Shown here piece after piece: positions 1 to 6,480 of a stretch of DNA of 15,463 nucleotides. This DNA comes from an uncultured Desulfovibrio sp. (lineage in GTDB: Bacteria; Desulfobacterota; Desulfovibrionia; Desulfovibrionales; Desulfovibrionaceae): the NCBI GenBank assembly GCA_900547595.1, contig URHE01000043.1, forward strand, positions 1-15,463. The letters are read 5' to 3'. Made by a program: the position numbers and the translations under genes. The number at the start of each line of letters is the position of its first letter. The first letter of the stretch is position 1. The notes below the pieces were generated by a model, which saw only the letters and a program-made list of their open reading frames with translations, ran no database searches and had not been told where the DNA came from.

Positions 1-755
1 AGGCGCAGCAGGCCCGGCGCCGGAGCGCGGTGCTCCCAGTGGACATCCACGAGCGGCACTTCCCCGGCGGCGGGAATATCCGCCGCGGCTACCCGCCGGA
101 AACGCGGCGGCTGCGCCCCGGGCAGGCAGGCGCAGGGGTCGCGCAGGGGCACGGGCTCGCCCTCAAGCAACGCGGCGGCCACCCGGGGCAGGCGTTCCCA
201 GTCGAGGATTCTCAGGTCCGCGTCACGGGCGAGCATGTCCAGGGCGGGCGCCGCGTCGGGCGTCGCGTCCGAGGCGGTGGTGATGACGGGCTGTGCCCGG
301 AGCAGGCGGCCCAGATGCCGGGCGAGGGCGTTGCCGCCGCCCCAGTGCCCGGAAAGGAGGCTCACCGCGAAGTGTCCGGCCGGGTCGAGCACCACCACGG
401 GTGGGTCCACGCTCTTGTGGCGCAGCAGCGGCGCCAGCGCCCGCACGGCGATGCCCGCCGCGCCGATGACGATGTGCCCCCGGTGGCGGCGGTAGTTCTG
501 CGCCAGAGCGGCGGAAAGGCGGCAAAAGGGACGGAAGCCGGCATGGCGGAAGCCCCCGCCCCGCGTGGCGGCGCTCTCCGGCGCGCAGAGCCGCGCGGGC
601 GCGAACAGGTGACAGATGCCGAGAGCCGCGCCGCCTTCGGGCGGTGTCCAGGGCCTTTTCGCCAGGCAGGCGGCAAGGGCGCGGGCGGTGGCAAGGCCCG
701 GGCGGCTGAGCGTCCAGCAGGCAAGGGAGGGGAAGGCCGCGTTTTCGCGGGGCAT
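1..755 (-). CDS. cbiG: Cobalt-precorrin-5A hydrolase (CbiG), 3' end outside window
   Basis: CbiG opens the delta-lactone ring of cobalt-precorrin-5A in anaerobic cobalamin synthesis, releasing acetaldehyde. The frame is open from the ATG at 755 to the left edge (251 codons). Residues 94-105 read HIVIGAAGIAVR, followed by APLLRHKSVDPPVVVLD, then SLLSGHWGGGNALARHLG (about 132-149) and PVITTASD (about 156-163). These are the signature blocks of the CbiG N-terminal and central domains. The family is usually about 340-370 residues, so part of the C-terminal domain is missing here only because the window ends. The start is uncertain: no clear ribosome binding site is seen, and a 6-bp hairpin (760-765 with 770-775) sits where one would be. 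The gene lies 74 bases after the hemL stop with no terminator between them, so co-transcription with hemL is likely. No codon in the frame looks broken. Confidence 0.88.
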   Translation of the reverse strand, partial: MPRENAAFPSLACWTLSRPGLATARALAACLAKRPWTPPEGGAALGICHLFAPARLCAPESAATRGGGFRHAGFRPFCRLSAALAQNYRRHRGHIVIGAAGIAVRALAPLLRHKSVDPPVVVLDPAGHFAVSLLSGHWGGGNALARHLGRLLRAQPVITTASDATPDAAPALDMLARDADLRILDWERLPRVAAALLEGEPVPLRDPCACLPGAQPPRFRRVAAADIPAAGEVPLVDVHWEHRAPAPGLLR

Positions 756-829
756 CGTTCCCGGCTGCCGCCGGGGGCGCCGCGAAAAGCGCCGGGCCGC
801 GCGCGGGAACGCGGAACGCCGCACCGGGA

Positions 830-2107
830 TCACGCCCGGAAGTCCACCGCTTCCGCCGCCTCCAGGGCGCGGGCGAAGTCCTCGTCCGTATGCGCGAACG
901 AGACCATGCCCGTCTCGAAGCCCGAAGGCGCGAGATAGATGCCTTGCGCCCGCATCTGCTTGTAGAAGGCGGTGAAGAGCTTCTGGTCGCAGGCTTTGGA
1001 CTGCGCGAAGTTCGTCACCGGCGTGGCGCTGAAGAAAGGACAGAACATGGAGGCCAAGGCCGGCACCTGGATGGGCACGCCCTTGGCGCGCAGGATGTCG
1101 GCCAGACTGGCGGCAAAGGCGCTGGTGCGGGCTTCCAGGGCGGCGTAGTCCATGGTCCTGAGCCGGCGCAGGGTGGCGAGGCCCGCCGCCATGGCCAGCG
1201 GATTGCCCGAAAGCGTGCCCGCCTGATAGACGTCGCCCGCCGGGGCCACGCGCTCCATGTAGCGGCGCTTGCCGCCGAACGCGCCCACCGGCAGGCCGCC
1301 GCCGATGATCTTGCCGAAGCAGGTGAGGTCCGGGTCGATGCCGAAGCGCGCCTGCGCGCCGCCGTAGGCCAGGCGGAAGCCCGTGATGACCTCGTCAAAG
1401 ATGAGCAGGCTCCCGAACGCTTCCGTCAGGCGGCGCAGGCCCTCCAGAAAGCCCGGCAGCGGCGGCACAAGGCCCATGTTGGCGGCCACGGGCTCCACGA
1501 TGACCGCCGCGATGCGCTCCCCGTGGCTCCGGAAGCAGGTCTCGGCCGCGTCGGGGTCGTTGTACGGCACGAGCAGGGTATCTTCCACCACGGCCCCGGG
1601 CACGCCCGGCGTGCCGGGAATGGAGAGCGTGGCCACCCCCGAGCCGGCGGCGGCGAGGAAGGGGTCCGCATGGCCGTGGTAGCAGCCGATGAACTTGACC
1701 ACCTTGTCCCGCCCGGTGACGGCGCGGGCTAGGCGCAGGGCGCTCATGGTGGCCTCGGTGCCGGAATTGACCATGCGCACCATTTCCAGGCCGGGCATGG
1801 CCCGCACCACCTCCTCGGCCAAGGCCACCTCGTCCGGGCAGGGGGCGCCGAAGCTGGTGCCCCGGCCCACAGCCGCGCGCAGGGCCGCGCTCACGGAGGG
1901 CTCGTCATGGCCGAGGATCATGGGGCCCCAGGAAAGGACAAAATCCACATAGTCCCTGCCGTCCACATCCCGGAGATGGGCGCCATGGGCCTCGGCGATG
2001 AAGAGGGGCAGGCTCTCCACATTGCGGCAGGCCCGCACCGGGCTGTTGACGCCGCCGGGAATGAGGGCGCAGGCCGCTTCGTAGAGCTGGCGCGAACGTT
2101 CGTCCAT
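830..2107 (-). CDS. hemL: Glutamate-1-semialdehyde 2,1-aminomutase
   Basis: This PLP enzyme converts glutamate-1-semialdehyde to 5-aminolevulinate, the precursor of all tetrapyrroles (C5 pathway), in the cytoplasm. The 425-residue length matches the family (about 427). Visible signatures are PGGVNSPVRA (17-26), NSGTEATMSALRLAR (114-128), GCYHGHAD (141-148), the cofactor-binding DEVITGFR (238-245) and the Schiff-base lysine K266 in CFGKIIGGGLPVGAFGG. The ATG at 2107 is chosen because AAGGAG lies 8 bases upstream and the protein starts at the usual family position; the upstream part of the open frame is not conserved-looking. It follows ahbB by 53 bases, and cbiG follows it, so three tetrapyrrole genes are grouped. 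In this kind of organism the product feeds siroheme (for sulfite reductase), heme and cobalamin. Confidence 0.97.
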   Translation of the reverse strand: MDERSRQLYEAACALIPGGVNSPVRACRNVESLPLFIAEAHGAHLRDVDGRDYVDFVLSWGPMILGHDEPSVSAALRAAVGRGTSFGAPCPDEVALAEEVVRAMPGLEMVRMVNSGTEATMSALRLARAVTGRDKVVKFIGCYHGHADPFLAAAGSGVATLSIPGTPGVPGAVVEDTLLVPYNDPDAAETCFRSHGERIAAVIVEPVAANMGLVPPLPGFLEGLRRLTEAFGSLLIFDEVITGFRLAYGGAQARFGIDPDLTCFGKIIGGGLPVGAFGGKRRYMERVAPAGDVYQAGTLSGNPLAMAAGLATLRRLRTMDYAALEARTSAFAASLADILRAKGVPIQVPALASMFCPFFSATPVTNFAQSKACDQKLFTAFYKQMRAQGIYLAPSGFETGMVSFAHTDEDFARALEAAEAVDFRA

Positions 2108-2160
2108 GGCAGGGGCTCCTTGTCTCGTTCTCGTGCCGCCGGGCGCGTGGGGGAAACGCG

Positions 2161-2640
2161 TCAGGCGAAATAGGTCATGGAGGTTTTTTTCAGTTCCCTG
2201 AGGCTGCGCAGGACGGCATAGTCGCGCAGGGGCCAGGCGCCCAGCAGGTCCTCCACCACGCCCAGGCATTCGGCCTCGCTGCGGCCATGGACCATGGTGT
2301 AGAGGGTATAGGGCCAGTCGGGCGCGGAACTGGGCCGGTAATAGGCGTGGGAAACACGCGCGTGCGCGGCGGCGATGGGGCCGCAGGCGTTTGCCTCTTC
2401 CTCGCTGGCGACCCAGGCCACCATGGCGTTGTGCGTCCAGCCGGTGCGCTGGTGGCGGATGCTGGCGCCGAAGCGGCGGATGGCCCCGCTTGCCTTGAGA
2501 CGGGAGAGCAGGGCAAGCACGCCGGCTTCCGTCAGGCCCGTCTGCGCGGCAATGTCCGCATAGGGCGTGAGCGAATCGGGAAGATCCCCCTGCACGATGG
2601 CAAGCGCCGCGCGTTCGGCGGCGCTGAACTGCGGCGGCAT
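2161..2640 (-). CDS. ahbB: Siroheme decarboxylase subunit AhbB (Lrp/AsnC-like fold)
   Basis: AhbA and AhbB together decarboxylate siroheme to 12,18-didecarboxysiroheme in the alternative heme pathway of sulfate reducers and archaea. The 159-residue protein has an Lrp/AsnC-type winged-helix region at about 25-58 (ADIAAQTGLTEAGVLALLSRL) and an effector-type domain with WTHNAMVAWV (68-77), VSHAYYRP (96-103), DWPYTLYTMVHGR (108-120) and the C-terminal SLRELKKTSMTYF (146-158). The AWV, VSH-Y and ELKKTSM blocks fit AhbB better than AhbA; this assignment is from memory of the family. Such proteins are often mislabelled as AsnC regulators. The ATG at 2640 has GGGAG 5 bases upstream. No AhbA partner is visible in the window. 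A run of seven A in the message encodes the conserved KK near the C-terminus. Alternatives are AhbA or a NirD/NirH-like protein. Confidence 0.8.
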   Translation of the reverse strand: MPPQFSAAERAALAIVQGDLPDSLTPYADIAAQTGLTEAGVLALLSRLKASGAIRRFGASIRHQRTGWTHNAMVAWVASEEEANACGPIAAAHARVSHAYYRPSSAPDWPYTLYTMVHGRSEAECLGVVEDLLGAWPLRDYAVLRSLRELKKTSMTYFA

Positions 2641-2717
2641 GTGCGCTCCCGTTTTCAGGGCATGGGGGCGCTGCCGCGGCAGTCGCCCCGTCCTCTCGTC
2701 AGATGGTGATTTCCGCT

Positions 2718-3272
2718 CTAGCGCTTGAACGAGCGCGCGAAAAGGTCCTGGATGGCGATGCGGCCGTTGTCTTCCAGAAAACGGGTGCCCGTGGCCGCGA
2801 AGTGGGCGTGAGCGATGACCGGCGCTTCCACTGCCGTCCAGACGTCCTTGTCCCAGAGGAACCAGGCGCCGCGCGGCTGGTCGAAGACATGGAGGGGCTT
2901 GTTGCATATCTTGGCGAATTCCGCGCCCCAGCCCGTGCCGCCCTTGACGGTGTTGTCCGGCTGGATGGCGCCCACCACAAAGACCTCGTCGCCGCTGCTC
3001 ACCTGCCAGCAGATGGACTGGAGCACCTTGCGGAACAGCGGGGCGCGCGTGTACTCCCGGTTCATAAGCCGGGAAACGTAGGTCAGGCTTACGTCCTTGA
3101 GGGCCAGCTCCTCGGAGGTGAGAACGCGCACGCCGCGGCTGCGGTCGATCTGGTGGCCTTCAAAGCTGTAGTTCACTTCCTCGATGCCCCAGCTTTCCGC
3201 GAGCGCGCCGAAAAACTGTTCCGTTCCGGCGGCGCCGCCGCTGTAGAGCACGCATTGCGCGGGATTGAGCAT
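2718..3272 (-). CDS. Conserved protein with Rossmann/SLOG-like fold, function unknown
   Basis: I do not recognise a named family. The 184-residue soluble protein begins with a beta-strand and glycine-rich turn, CVLYSGGAAGTEQFFG (7-22), continues with NYSFEGH (34-40), and has a second strand-loop pair, DEVFVVGAI (95-103) and GGTGWGAEFAKICNKPLHVFDQ (111-132). A glycine-rich nucleotide loop near each end of a small alpha/beta domain resembles SLOG or lysine-decarboxylase-like Rossmann proteins that bind nucleotides or nucleotide sugars; this is inference. There is no signal peptide or membrane segment. The start at 3272 is supported by CAGGAG 6 bases upstream. A sigma70-like promoter (3317-3345) lies in front. 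It is 77 bases ahead of ahbB without a T-tract terminator, so it may head the ahbB-hemL-cbiG transcript. Its TAG stop overlaps a short motif shared with other gene ends in the window. Confidence 0.85.
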   Translation of the reverse strand: MLNPAQCVLYSGGAAGTEQFFGALAESWGIEEVNYSFEGHQIDRSRGVRVLTSEELALKDVSLTYVSRLMNREYTRAPLFRKVLQSICWQVSSGDEVFVVGAIQPDNTVKGGTGWGAEFAKICNKPLHVFDQPRGAWFLWDKDVWTAVEAPVIAHAHFAATGTRFLEDNGRIAIQDLFARSFKR

Positions 3273-3296
3273 GGTCGACTCCTGAAAGAGGGTGAT

Positions 3297-3313
3297 GGCC
3301 CGGCGGCCGGGCC
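3297..3313 (-). other. Hairpin in leader of the SLOG-like gene
   Basis: A perfect 7-bp inverted repeat (3297-3303 with 3307-3313, 3-base loop) lies just downstream of the predicted -10 element and about 25-40 bases ahead of the start codon. No T-tract follows it. It would form near the 5' end of the message and might stabilise it, but no function is shown. Confidence 0.4.
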
Positions 3314-3316
3314 GAC

Positions 3317-3345
3317 ATCATGGCAGAATTCCGCCTCCGGGGCAA
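3317..3345 (-). promoter_or_regulatory. Putative sigma70-type promoter for SLOG-like gene/ahbB/hemL
   Basis: On the minus strand TTGCCC (3340-3345) and CATGAT (3317-3322) are separated by 17 bases, each matching four of six consensus positions. It lies 45 bases upstream of the start codon at 3272, with an AT-richer stretch (GGAATTCT) in the spacer. Inference from sequence only. Confidence 0.5.
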
Positions 3346-3398
3346 GGCGCGGGCGTCCGCTCCAGACGGGACCTGGAATATCGTATACTCCCATAGCT

Positions 3399-3413
3399 TT
3401 GCAAAAGCGCTCT
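3399..3413 (-). repeat. Partial copy of short dispersed 3'-end repeat
   Basis: The plus-strand sequence TTGCAAAAGCGCTCT matches 13 of 15 bases of the end of the copy at 10266-10302. Its CTCT edge overlaps the TAG stop codon of the membrane-protein gene, as does the fuller copy at the end of qmoD. The rest of the element is not recognisable here. Confidence 0.5.
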
Positions 3414-4296
3414 ATTGCCGTCCGCCCGTGTCCTCTTCCTCGAACGCGGGGCTGAAGCTGTTGATGCCCCAGGTGAGCGCCAGCACATAGAGCGCGGCGA
3501 AAACCGCCAGGGCCGCGCAGAGAAACGGCGGCGCGGACAGGGCCAGGCGCATGAGCAGGGTGCCGATGACAAAGCCGGAGTTGCGGAACACGGCGAAATA
3601 GCAGGGCATGTAGCGCTGGGCGATGAGCACCATGCCGATGTCCGCGAAGATGAGCACCGTATAGATGGTCTCGAAAAAGCCGGAGCCTCCGGGAACCGGA
3701 TGCCCGTGCAGGGCCGCCCAGATGTGCTCCGCGCCGATGCCTACGAAAATGCCGAAGAGAATGAGGGCCAGGAGCTTTTTGCTGAGGATGTAGCGCTGCC
3801 GCTGCTCGGCGCTGCGGATGAAGTGCTGGTGGCGCTGGATGTGCCGGTAGACGCCGAGACAGAGAAAGACGCAGAGCGCGGCCGTGGCCGAAGCCGCGAT
3901 CTCCCCTATCTGGAGGAGGTTGCCCAGGCCGATCTCCACGGGTTCGCCGAATTTGGGCAGCTCCTTGAAGGCGTTGCGCAGCAGGATGAGGGTCAGTATC
4001 TCCAGTTGCTTGCCCATGGAGCGCGAAAGCGAGGCCGGCAGCACAAAGATGAGGCTCAGCACCTCCATGCCCAGGATGAGCGTGAAGGCCAGTTCGATGG
4101 CCCAGAAATGGCTGTGCGGCGGTTGCGGCAGCCACGCCGGAAAGACGCCCTGACGCTGAAGCTCCACCGCCGCCAGGATCAGCAGGTATATCCAGAGCAG
4201 ATACAGGGCGAGACGGCGCTGGGTGAGCGCGCCCTCCCAGAAGTGGTGGAGCCGGTCATAGAGGCGGCAAAGCGCGGGGGCAAGGGTGCCGGGCAT
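3412..4296 (-). CDS. Polytopic inner-membrane protein of unknown function
   Basis: I do not recognise a named family. The 294-residue protein has about seven hydrophobic segments (roughly 29-48, 66-88, 97-108 weak, 131-150, 172-192, 207-227, 238-276 as one or two). The N-terminus is short and basic, with no cleavable signal. Between segments are amphipathic stretches such as RNAFKELPKFGEPVEIGLGNLLQ (about 107-129) and a basic loop RHIQRHQHFIRS (151-162). The C-terminal tail is acidic (EEED). No heme-ligand pattern, iron-sulfur motif or ATPase motif is seen, so there is no basis for calling it part of the Qmo complex. The ATG at 4296 has GGAG 6 bases upstream. It has its own strong promoter (4354-4381) just after the qmoD terminator, so it is a separate unit. 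The stop overlaps a copy of the dispersed short repeat. Confidence 0.85.
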   Translation of the reverse strand: MPGTLAPALCRLYDRLHHFWEGALTQRRLALYLLWIYLLILAAVELQRQGVFPAWLPQPPHSHFWAIELAFTLILGMEVLSLIFVLPASLSRSMGKQLEILTLILLRNAFKELPKFGEPVEIGLGNLLQIGEIAASATAALCVFLCLGVYRHIQRHQHFIRSAEQRQRYILSKKLLALILFGIFVGIGAEHIWAALHGHPVPGGSGFFETIYTVLIFADIGMVLIAQRYMPCYFAVFRNSGFVIGTLLMRLALSAPPFLCAALAVFAALYVLALTWGINSFSPAFEEEDTGGRQ

Positions 4297-4353
4297 GGGG
4301 TCTCCATGGCAAGTGGCCGGCGGCGGCCTGCGCGCCGGCGGATGCGCCGCGCA

Positions 4354-4381
4354 AGCATAGCGTCACGGGCGCAAAAGTCAA
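4354..4381 (-). promoter_or_regulatory. Putative sigma70 promoter for membrane-protein gene
   Basis: Minus-strand TTGACT (4376-4381, five of six consensus) and TATGCT (4354-4359, four of six) are 16 bases apart. The -10 ends 57 bases before the start codon at 4296, and the qmo terminator lies immediately upstream. This is one of the two clearest promoters in the window. Confidence 0.6.
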
Positions 4382-4403
4382 AGCGGAACGCTGGGGGGGA
4401 GAG

Positions 4404-4439
4404 AAAAAACCGCCGGAGCCCCGTGAGGGGCCCCGGCGG
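4404..4439 (-). terminator. Intrinsic terminator of the qmoABCD transcript
   Basis: A hairpin (4410-4422 with 4427-4439; 12 pairs, one mismatch, GTGA-type loop) is followed on the minus strand by six T (4404-4409). It lies about 65 bases after the qmoD stop and upstream of the promoter of the next gene, so it separates the two units. Confidence 0.88.
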
Positions 4440-4469
4440 CCGGAAGCATCGGGATGCCGTCCGTCAGAG

Positions 4470-4504
4470 CCGGAGCGTTTTCACAATTTCCGCGAAAGCG
4501 CTCT
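4470..4504 (-). repeat. Short dispersed hairpin repeat, copy at qmoD 3' end
   Basis: This 35-bp element has arms GAGCGTTTTC (4473-4482) and GAAAGCGCTC (4494-4503) that pair over 10 bp with one G-U wobble in plus-strand RNA. It matches the copy at 10266-10302 at about 30 of 35 aligned positions with a 2-base gap. Its CTCT edge overlaps the TAG stop codon of qmoD. Confidence 0.7.
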
Positions 4505-5225
4505 AGAAGCCGAAGCCGTCCGAATCGGCGCCGGAGGTGCCGAAGCCGAAGTCGTCGGGCACGCTGCTCTCGGCGGCGGGCTGGGCCTCCTCCGCCGCCG
4601 CCGCGCCGGCGGCTCCGGCGGCAGCGGCGCCGCCCACGACCATGCCCTTGAGGCCGTCCTTGATGGCGTCCTTGATGGTCTGCATGAGTTCGTCATGGCT
4701 CACGGCGACCTTGCCCTGGAATTCGGCGATCTGGCGGTTGAGGCCGCCCATGTCGGTCTTCATGGCCTTGATCTTGCCTTCCAGCTCGTCGCATTTTTTC
4801 TGCGCGGCCTCGGCGCGGGCCTCAAAGGGTTCCAGTTCGCGCACGCGGGCCTCGAGCCTGACCACGGCCTCGCTCTGGCGGGTGGCGGCGGCATTGGCCT
4901 CGGCCAGCGCGTCCAGCGCCTGGGCGGCCAGGGCCTTGGTGCGGCCATCCATGGGCGTGAGGGAGACATTGTCGCCCAGGGTCTTGCGCCACTTGGCCAC
5001 AAAGGCCGCCCAGTCCTGGCCTTCGGCCCATTCAAAGTCCATGAATTTCGGGTACCAGCGCGCGAGCCACGCGGCGGCGAACGGCGCCACAGCCGCGGCG
5101 CAGGCGGCGCAGGTCACGGAGCGGCCCGCGATGAAGCCGGCCAGTTCCTTTACGTCCGCGTCCTTTTTGCCCGTGACGAGGGCGAGAACGGATTCCAGGG
5201 GAAAGACTTTGCGATCGTCAGCCAT
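4503..5225 (-). CDS. qmoD: Qmo-associated protein QmoD
   Basis: By position directly after qmoC and by its composition this is the promoter-distal qmo gene, called qmoD in Desulfovibrio vulgaris, where the qmo genes plus this one are needed for growth on sulfate. Its biochemical role is not settled. The 240-residue protein is soluble. The N-terminal half has a CAAC pair (39-42, not a heme motif because no His follows) and a Trp-rich stretch (53-80). Residues about 97-175 form a long charged heptad-like coiled coil. The last part is Gly/Ala-rich (195-212) and ends in two FGFG-type repeats, DDFGFG and DGFGF (224-240). The ATG at 5225 has GAGGAGG 8 bases upstream; an earlier in-frame start lies inside qmoC and is unlikely. 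It follows qmoC by 61 bases and a terminator follows it, so it closes the operon. Its stop overlaps a short hairpin repeat. Confidence 0.85.
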   Translation of the reverse strand: MADDRKVFPLESVLALVTGKKDADVKELAGFIAGRSVTCAACAAAVAPFAAAWLARWYPKFMDFEWAEGQDWAAFVAKWRKTLGDNVSLTPMDGRTKALAAQALDALAEANAAATRQSEAVVRLEARVRELEPFEARAEAAQKKCDELEGKIKAMKTDMGGLNRQIAEFQGKVAVSHDELMQTIKDAIKDGLKGMVVGGAAAAGAAGAAAAEEAQPAAESSVPDDFGFGTSGADSDGFGF

Positions 5226-5286
5226 GGCGGCTTCCTCCTCAAAAAGCGATACGACGTTCGTGCGATGCCCGTGCCGTGGCTGCGGG

Positions 5287-6468
5287 TCAGCTTCTTCCAT
5301 ACATCCGCACATAGACCATGGCCGCCACCCGGTAGACAAAGTGCCCGAGCTTGGACCACGGCGCATAGGCGAAGAGCATCCAGACAAAGACCAGATGCAG
5401 GTAGTAGACGATGAAGGCCGCGTGGACGGAATCCATGAGCCGGAAAATCTGGGAGAGCATGCCGGTTACGGCCACCAGCCAGATGATGCCGAGCAGGTAC
5501 CAGTCGTACCAGCTGGAGGACTGGTATTTGGGATTGAGCCGCGCGCGCCGCCAGGTGAGCAGGGCCAGGGCCGCGAGGAGCAGGAGGGCGCCCACGTTGG
5601 CGAGGATTTTCACCGGGAAGGTCAGGGGCATGGGCGTTTCGATGAGGATGCACGGCAGCACCTTGCCGCCCCAGTGCCCCAGGGCCACGATGGCCGTGAC
5701 GCAGGCGAGGATGGCGAAGCTCCAGACCAGCATGGTGTGCGAGAGGCGGCGCCCCTCCTGGGGCACGCCGGTGGCCGGGCCGTCCTGGCAGTCGTCGAAC
5801 TTGCGGCCCGTGATGATCTCGTCAAAGAGCACATCCCAGAGGTGCAGGAGCCAGCACTTTTGCCTGCCCAGCACAAGGAGGCTGCCGCCGGGCTTGAACA
5901 TGCGCCAGAGGCGCACGCAGCCCACGGCGAGGATGGCCGCCGCGCCGAAGAAGGTGAGCATGAAGATGGGGTCGATGGTATAGTCGCCGTAGAATATCTG
6001 GCCGAAAACGATCCGGCCGTCCGCCGCGCGGGGGAACCATTCGCCATTGTTGTAGCCCGCGCGGATCCACCAGACCACCAGCCAGAGGAGGGCCGGAATG
6101 GCGAAGAGCCACGCAAGCCCCCGGGAGGAGCTCATCCACTTGCCCACGATGGCCGGGGCCGTGAGGTCGCGGTAGATCATGTTTCTGGCGGCGGCCATCA
6201 TTTCCGCGGGCTTGGCGCCGCGCGGGCAGAGGTCCGAGCAGTTGCCGCAGTTGTGGCAGAGCCAGAGGTCCACATCGGCCGCGAGCTTGTCCTTCAGGCC
6301 CCAGGAAGCCCAGACCATTTCCTTGCGCGGATAGGGCGCCACCTCCGGCGAGAGCGGGCAGGCCACCGAGCAGGTGGCGCACTGGAAGCACTTTTTGAGG
6401 TCTTGGCCCCCGGCTTCCATAAGCTCCCGCGTGAAGGCGGGATCGGTGTGCAGCGTCATTTGCGCCAT
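5287..6468 (-). CDS. qmoC: Quinone-interacting oxidoreductase subunit QmoC (HdrC/HdrE-like fusion)
   Basis: QmoC is the membrane subunit thought to take electrons from menaquinol and pass them to QmoAB and APS reductase. The 393-residue protein is a fusion. The N-terminal HdrC-like domain carries two 4Fe-4S clusters: C27-x2-C30-x2-C33-x3-C37P and C71-x2-C74-x2-C77-x3-C81P. The C-terminal part is a cytochrome b-like membrane domain with six hydrophobic helices at about 117-136, 166-184, 247-265, 286-305, 322-342 and 350-370. Histidines usable as heme ligands include H209, H244, H265, H349 and H358, but which ones bind heme is not assigned here. The ATG at 6468 has AGGAGG 8 bases upstream, and this ribosome site abuts the qmoB stop (12-base gap), which indicates translational linkage. 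The length is typical of QmoC. Confidence 0.95.
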   Translation of the reverse strand: MAQMTLHTDPAFTRELMEAGGQDLKKCFQCATCSVACPLSPEVAPYPRKEMVWASWGLKDKLAADVDLWLCHNCGNCSDLCPRGAKPAEMMAAARNMIYRDLTAPAIVGKWMSSSRGLAWLFAIPALLWLVVWWIRAGYNNGEWFPRAADGRIVFGQIFYGDYTIDPIFMLTFFGAAAILAVGCVRLWRMFKPGGSLLVLGRQKCWLLHLWDVLFDEIITGRKFDDCQDGPATGVPQEGRRLSHTMLVWSFAILACVTAIVALGHWGGKVLPCILIETPMPLTFPVKILANVGALLLLAALALLTWRRARLNPKYQSSSWYDWYLLGIIWLVAVTGMLSQIFRLMDSVHAAFIVYYLHLVFVWMLFAYAPWSKLGHFVYRVAAMVYVRMYGRS

Positions 6469-6480
6469 GAGACCTTCCTC

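Noticed and set aside
30..938. A 302-codon plus-strand open frame at the left edge
   Set aside because: It lies opposite cbiG and the end of hemL. The minus-strand frame shows clear CbiG motifs, while this frame has none.
2184..2190. Run of seven T (A7 in the message) near the ahbB 3' end, suspected frameshift site
   Set aside because: The frame through it encodes the conserved ELKKTSMTYF ending, so the gene is intact and no shift is needed.
5100..5112. CAAC in QmoD considered as a c-type heme site
   Set aside because: Heme attachment needs CxxCH; the next residue is Ala and the protein has no export signal.
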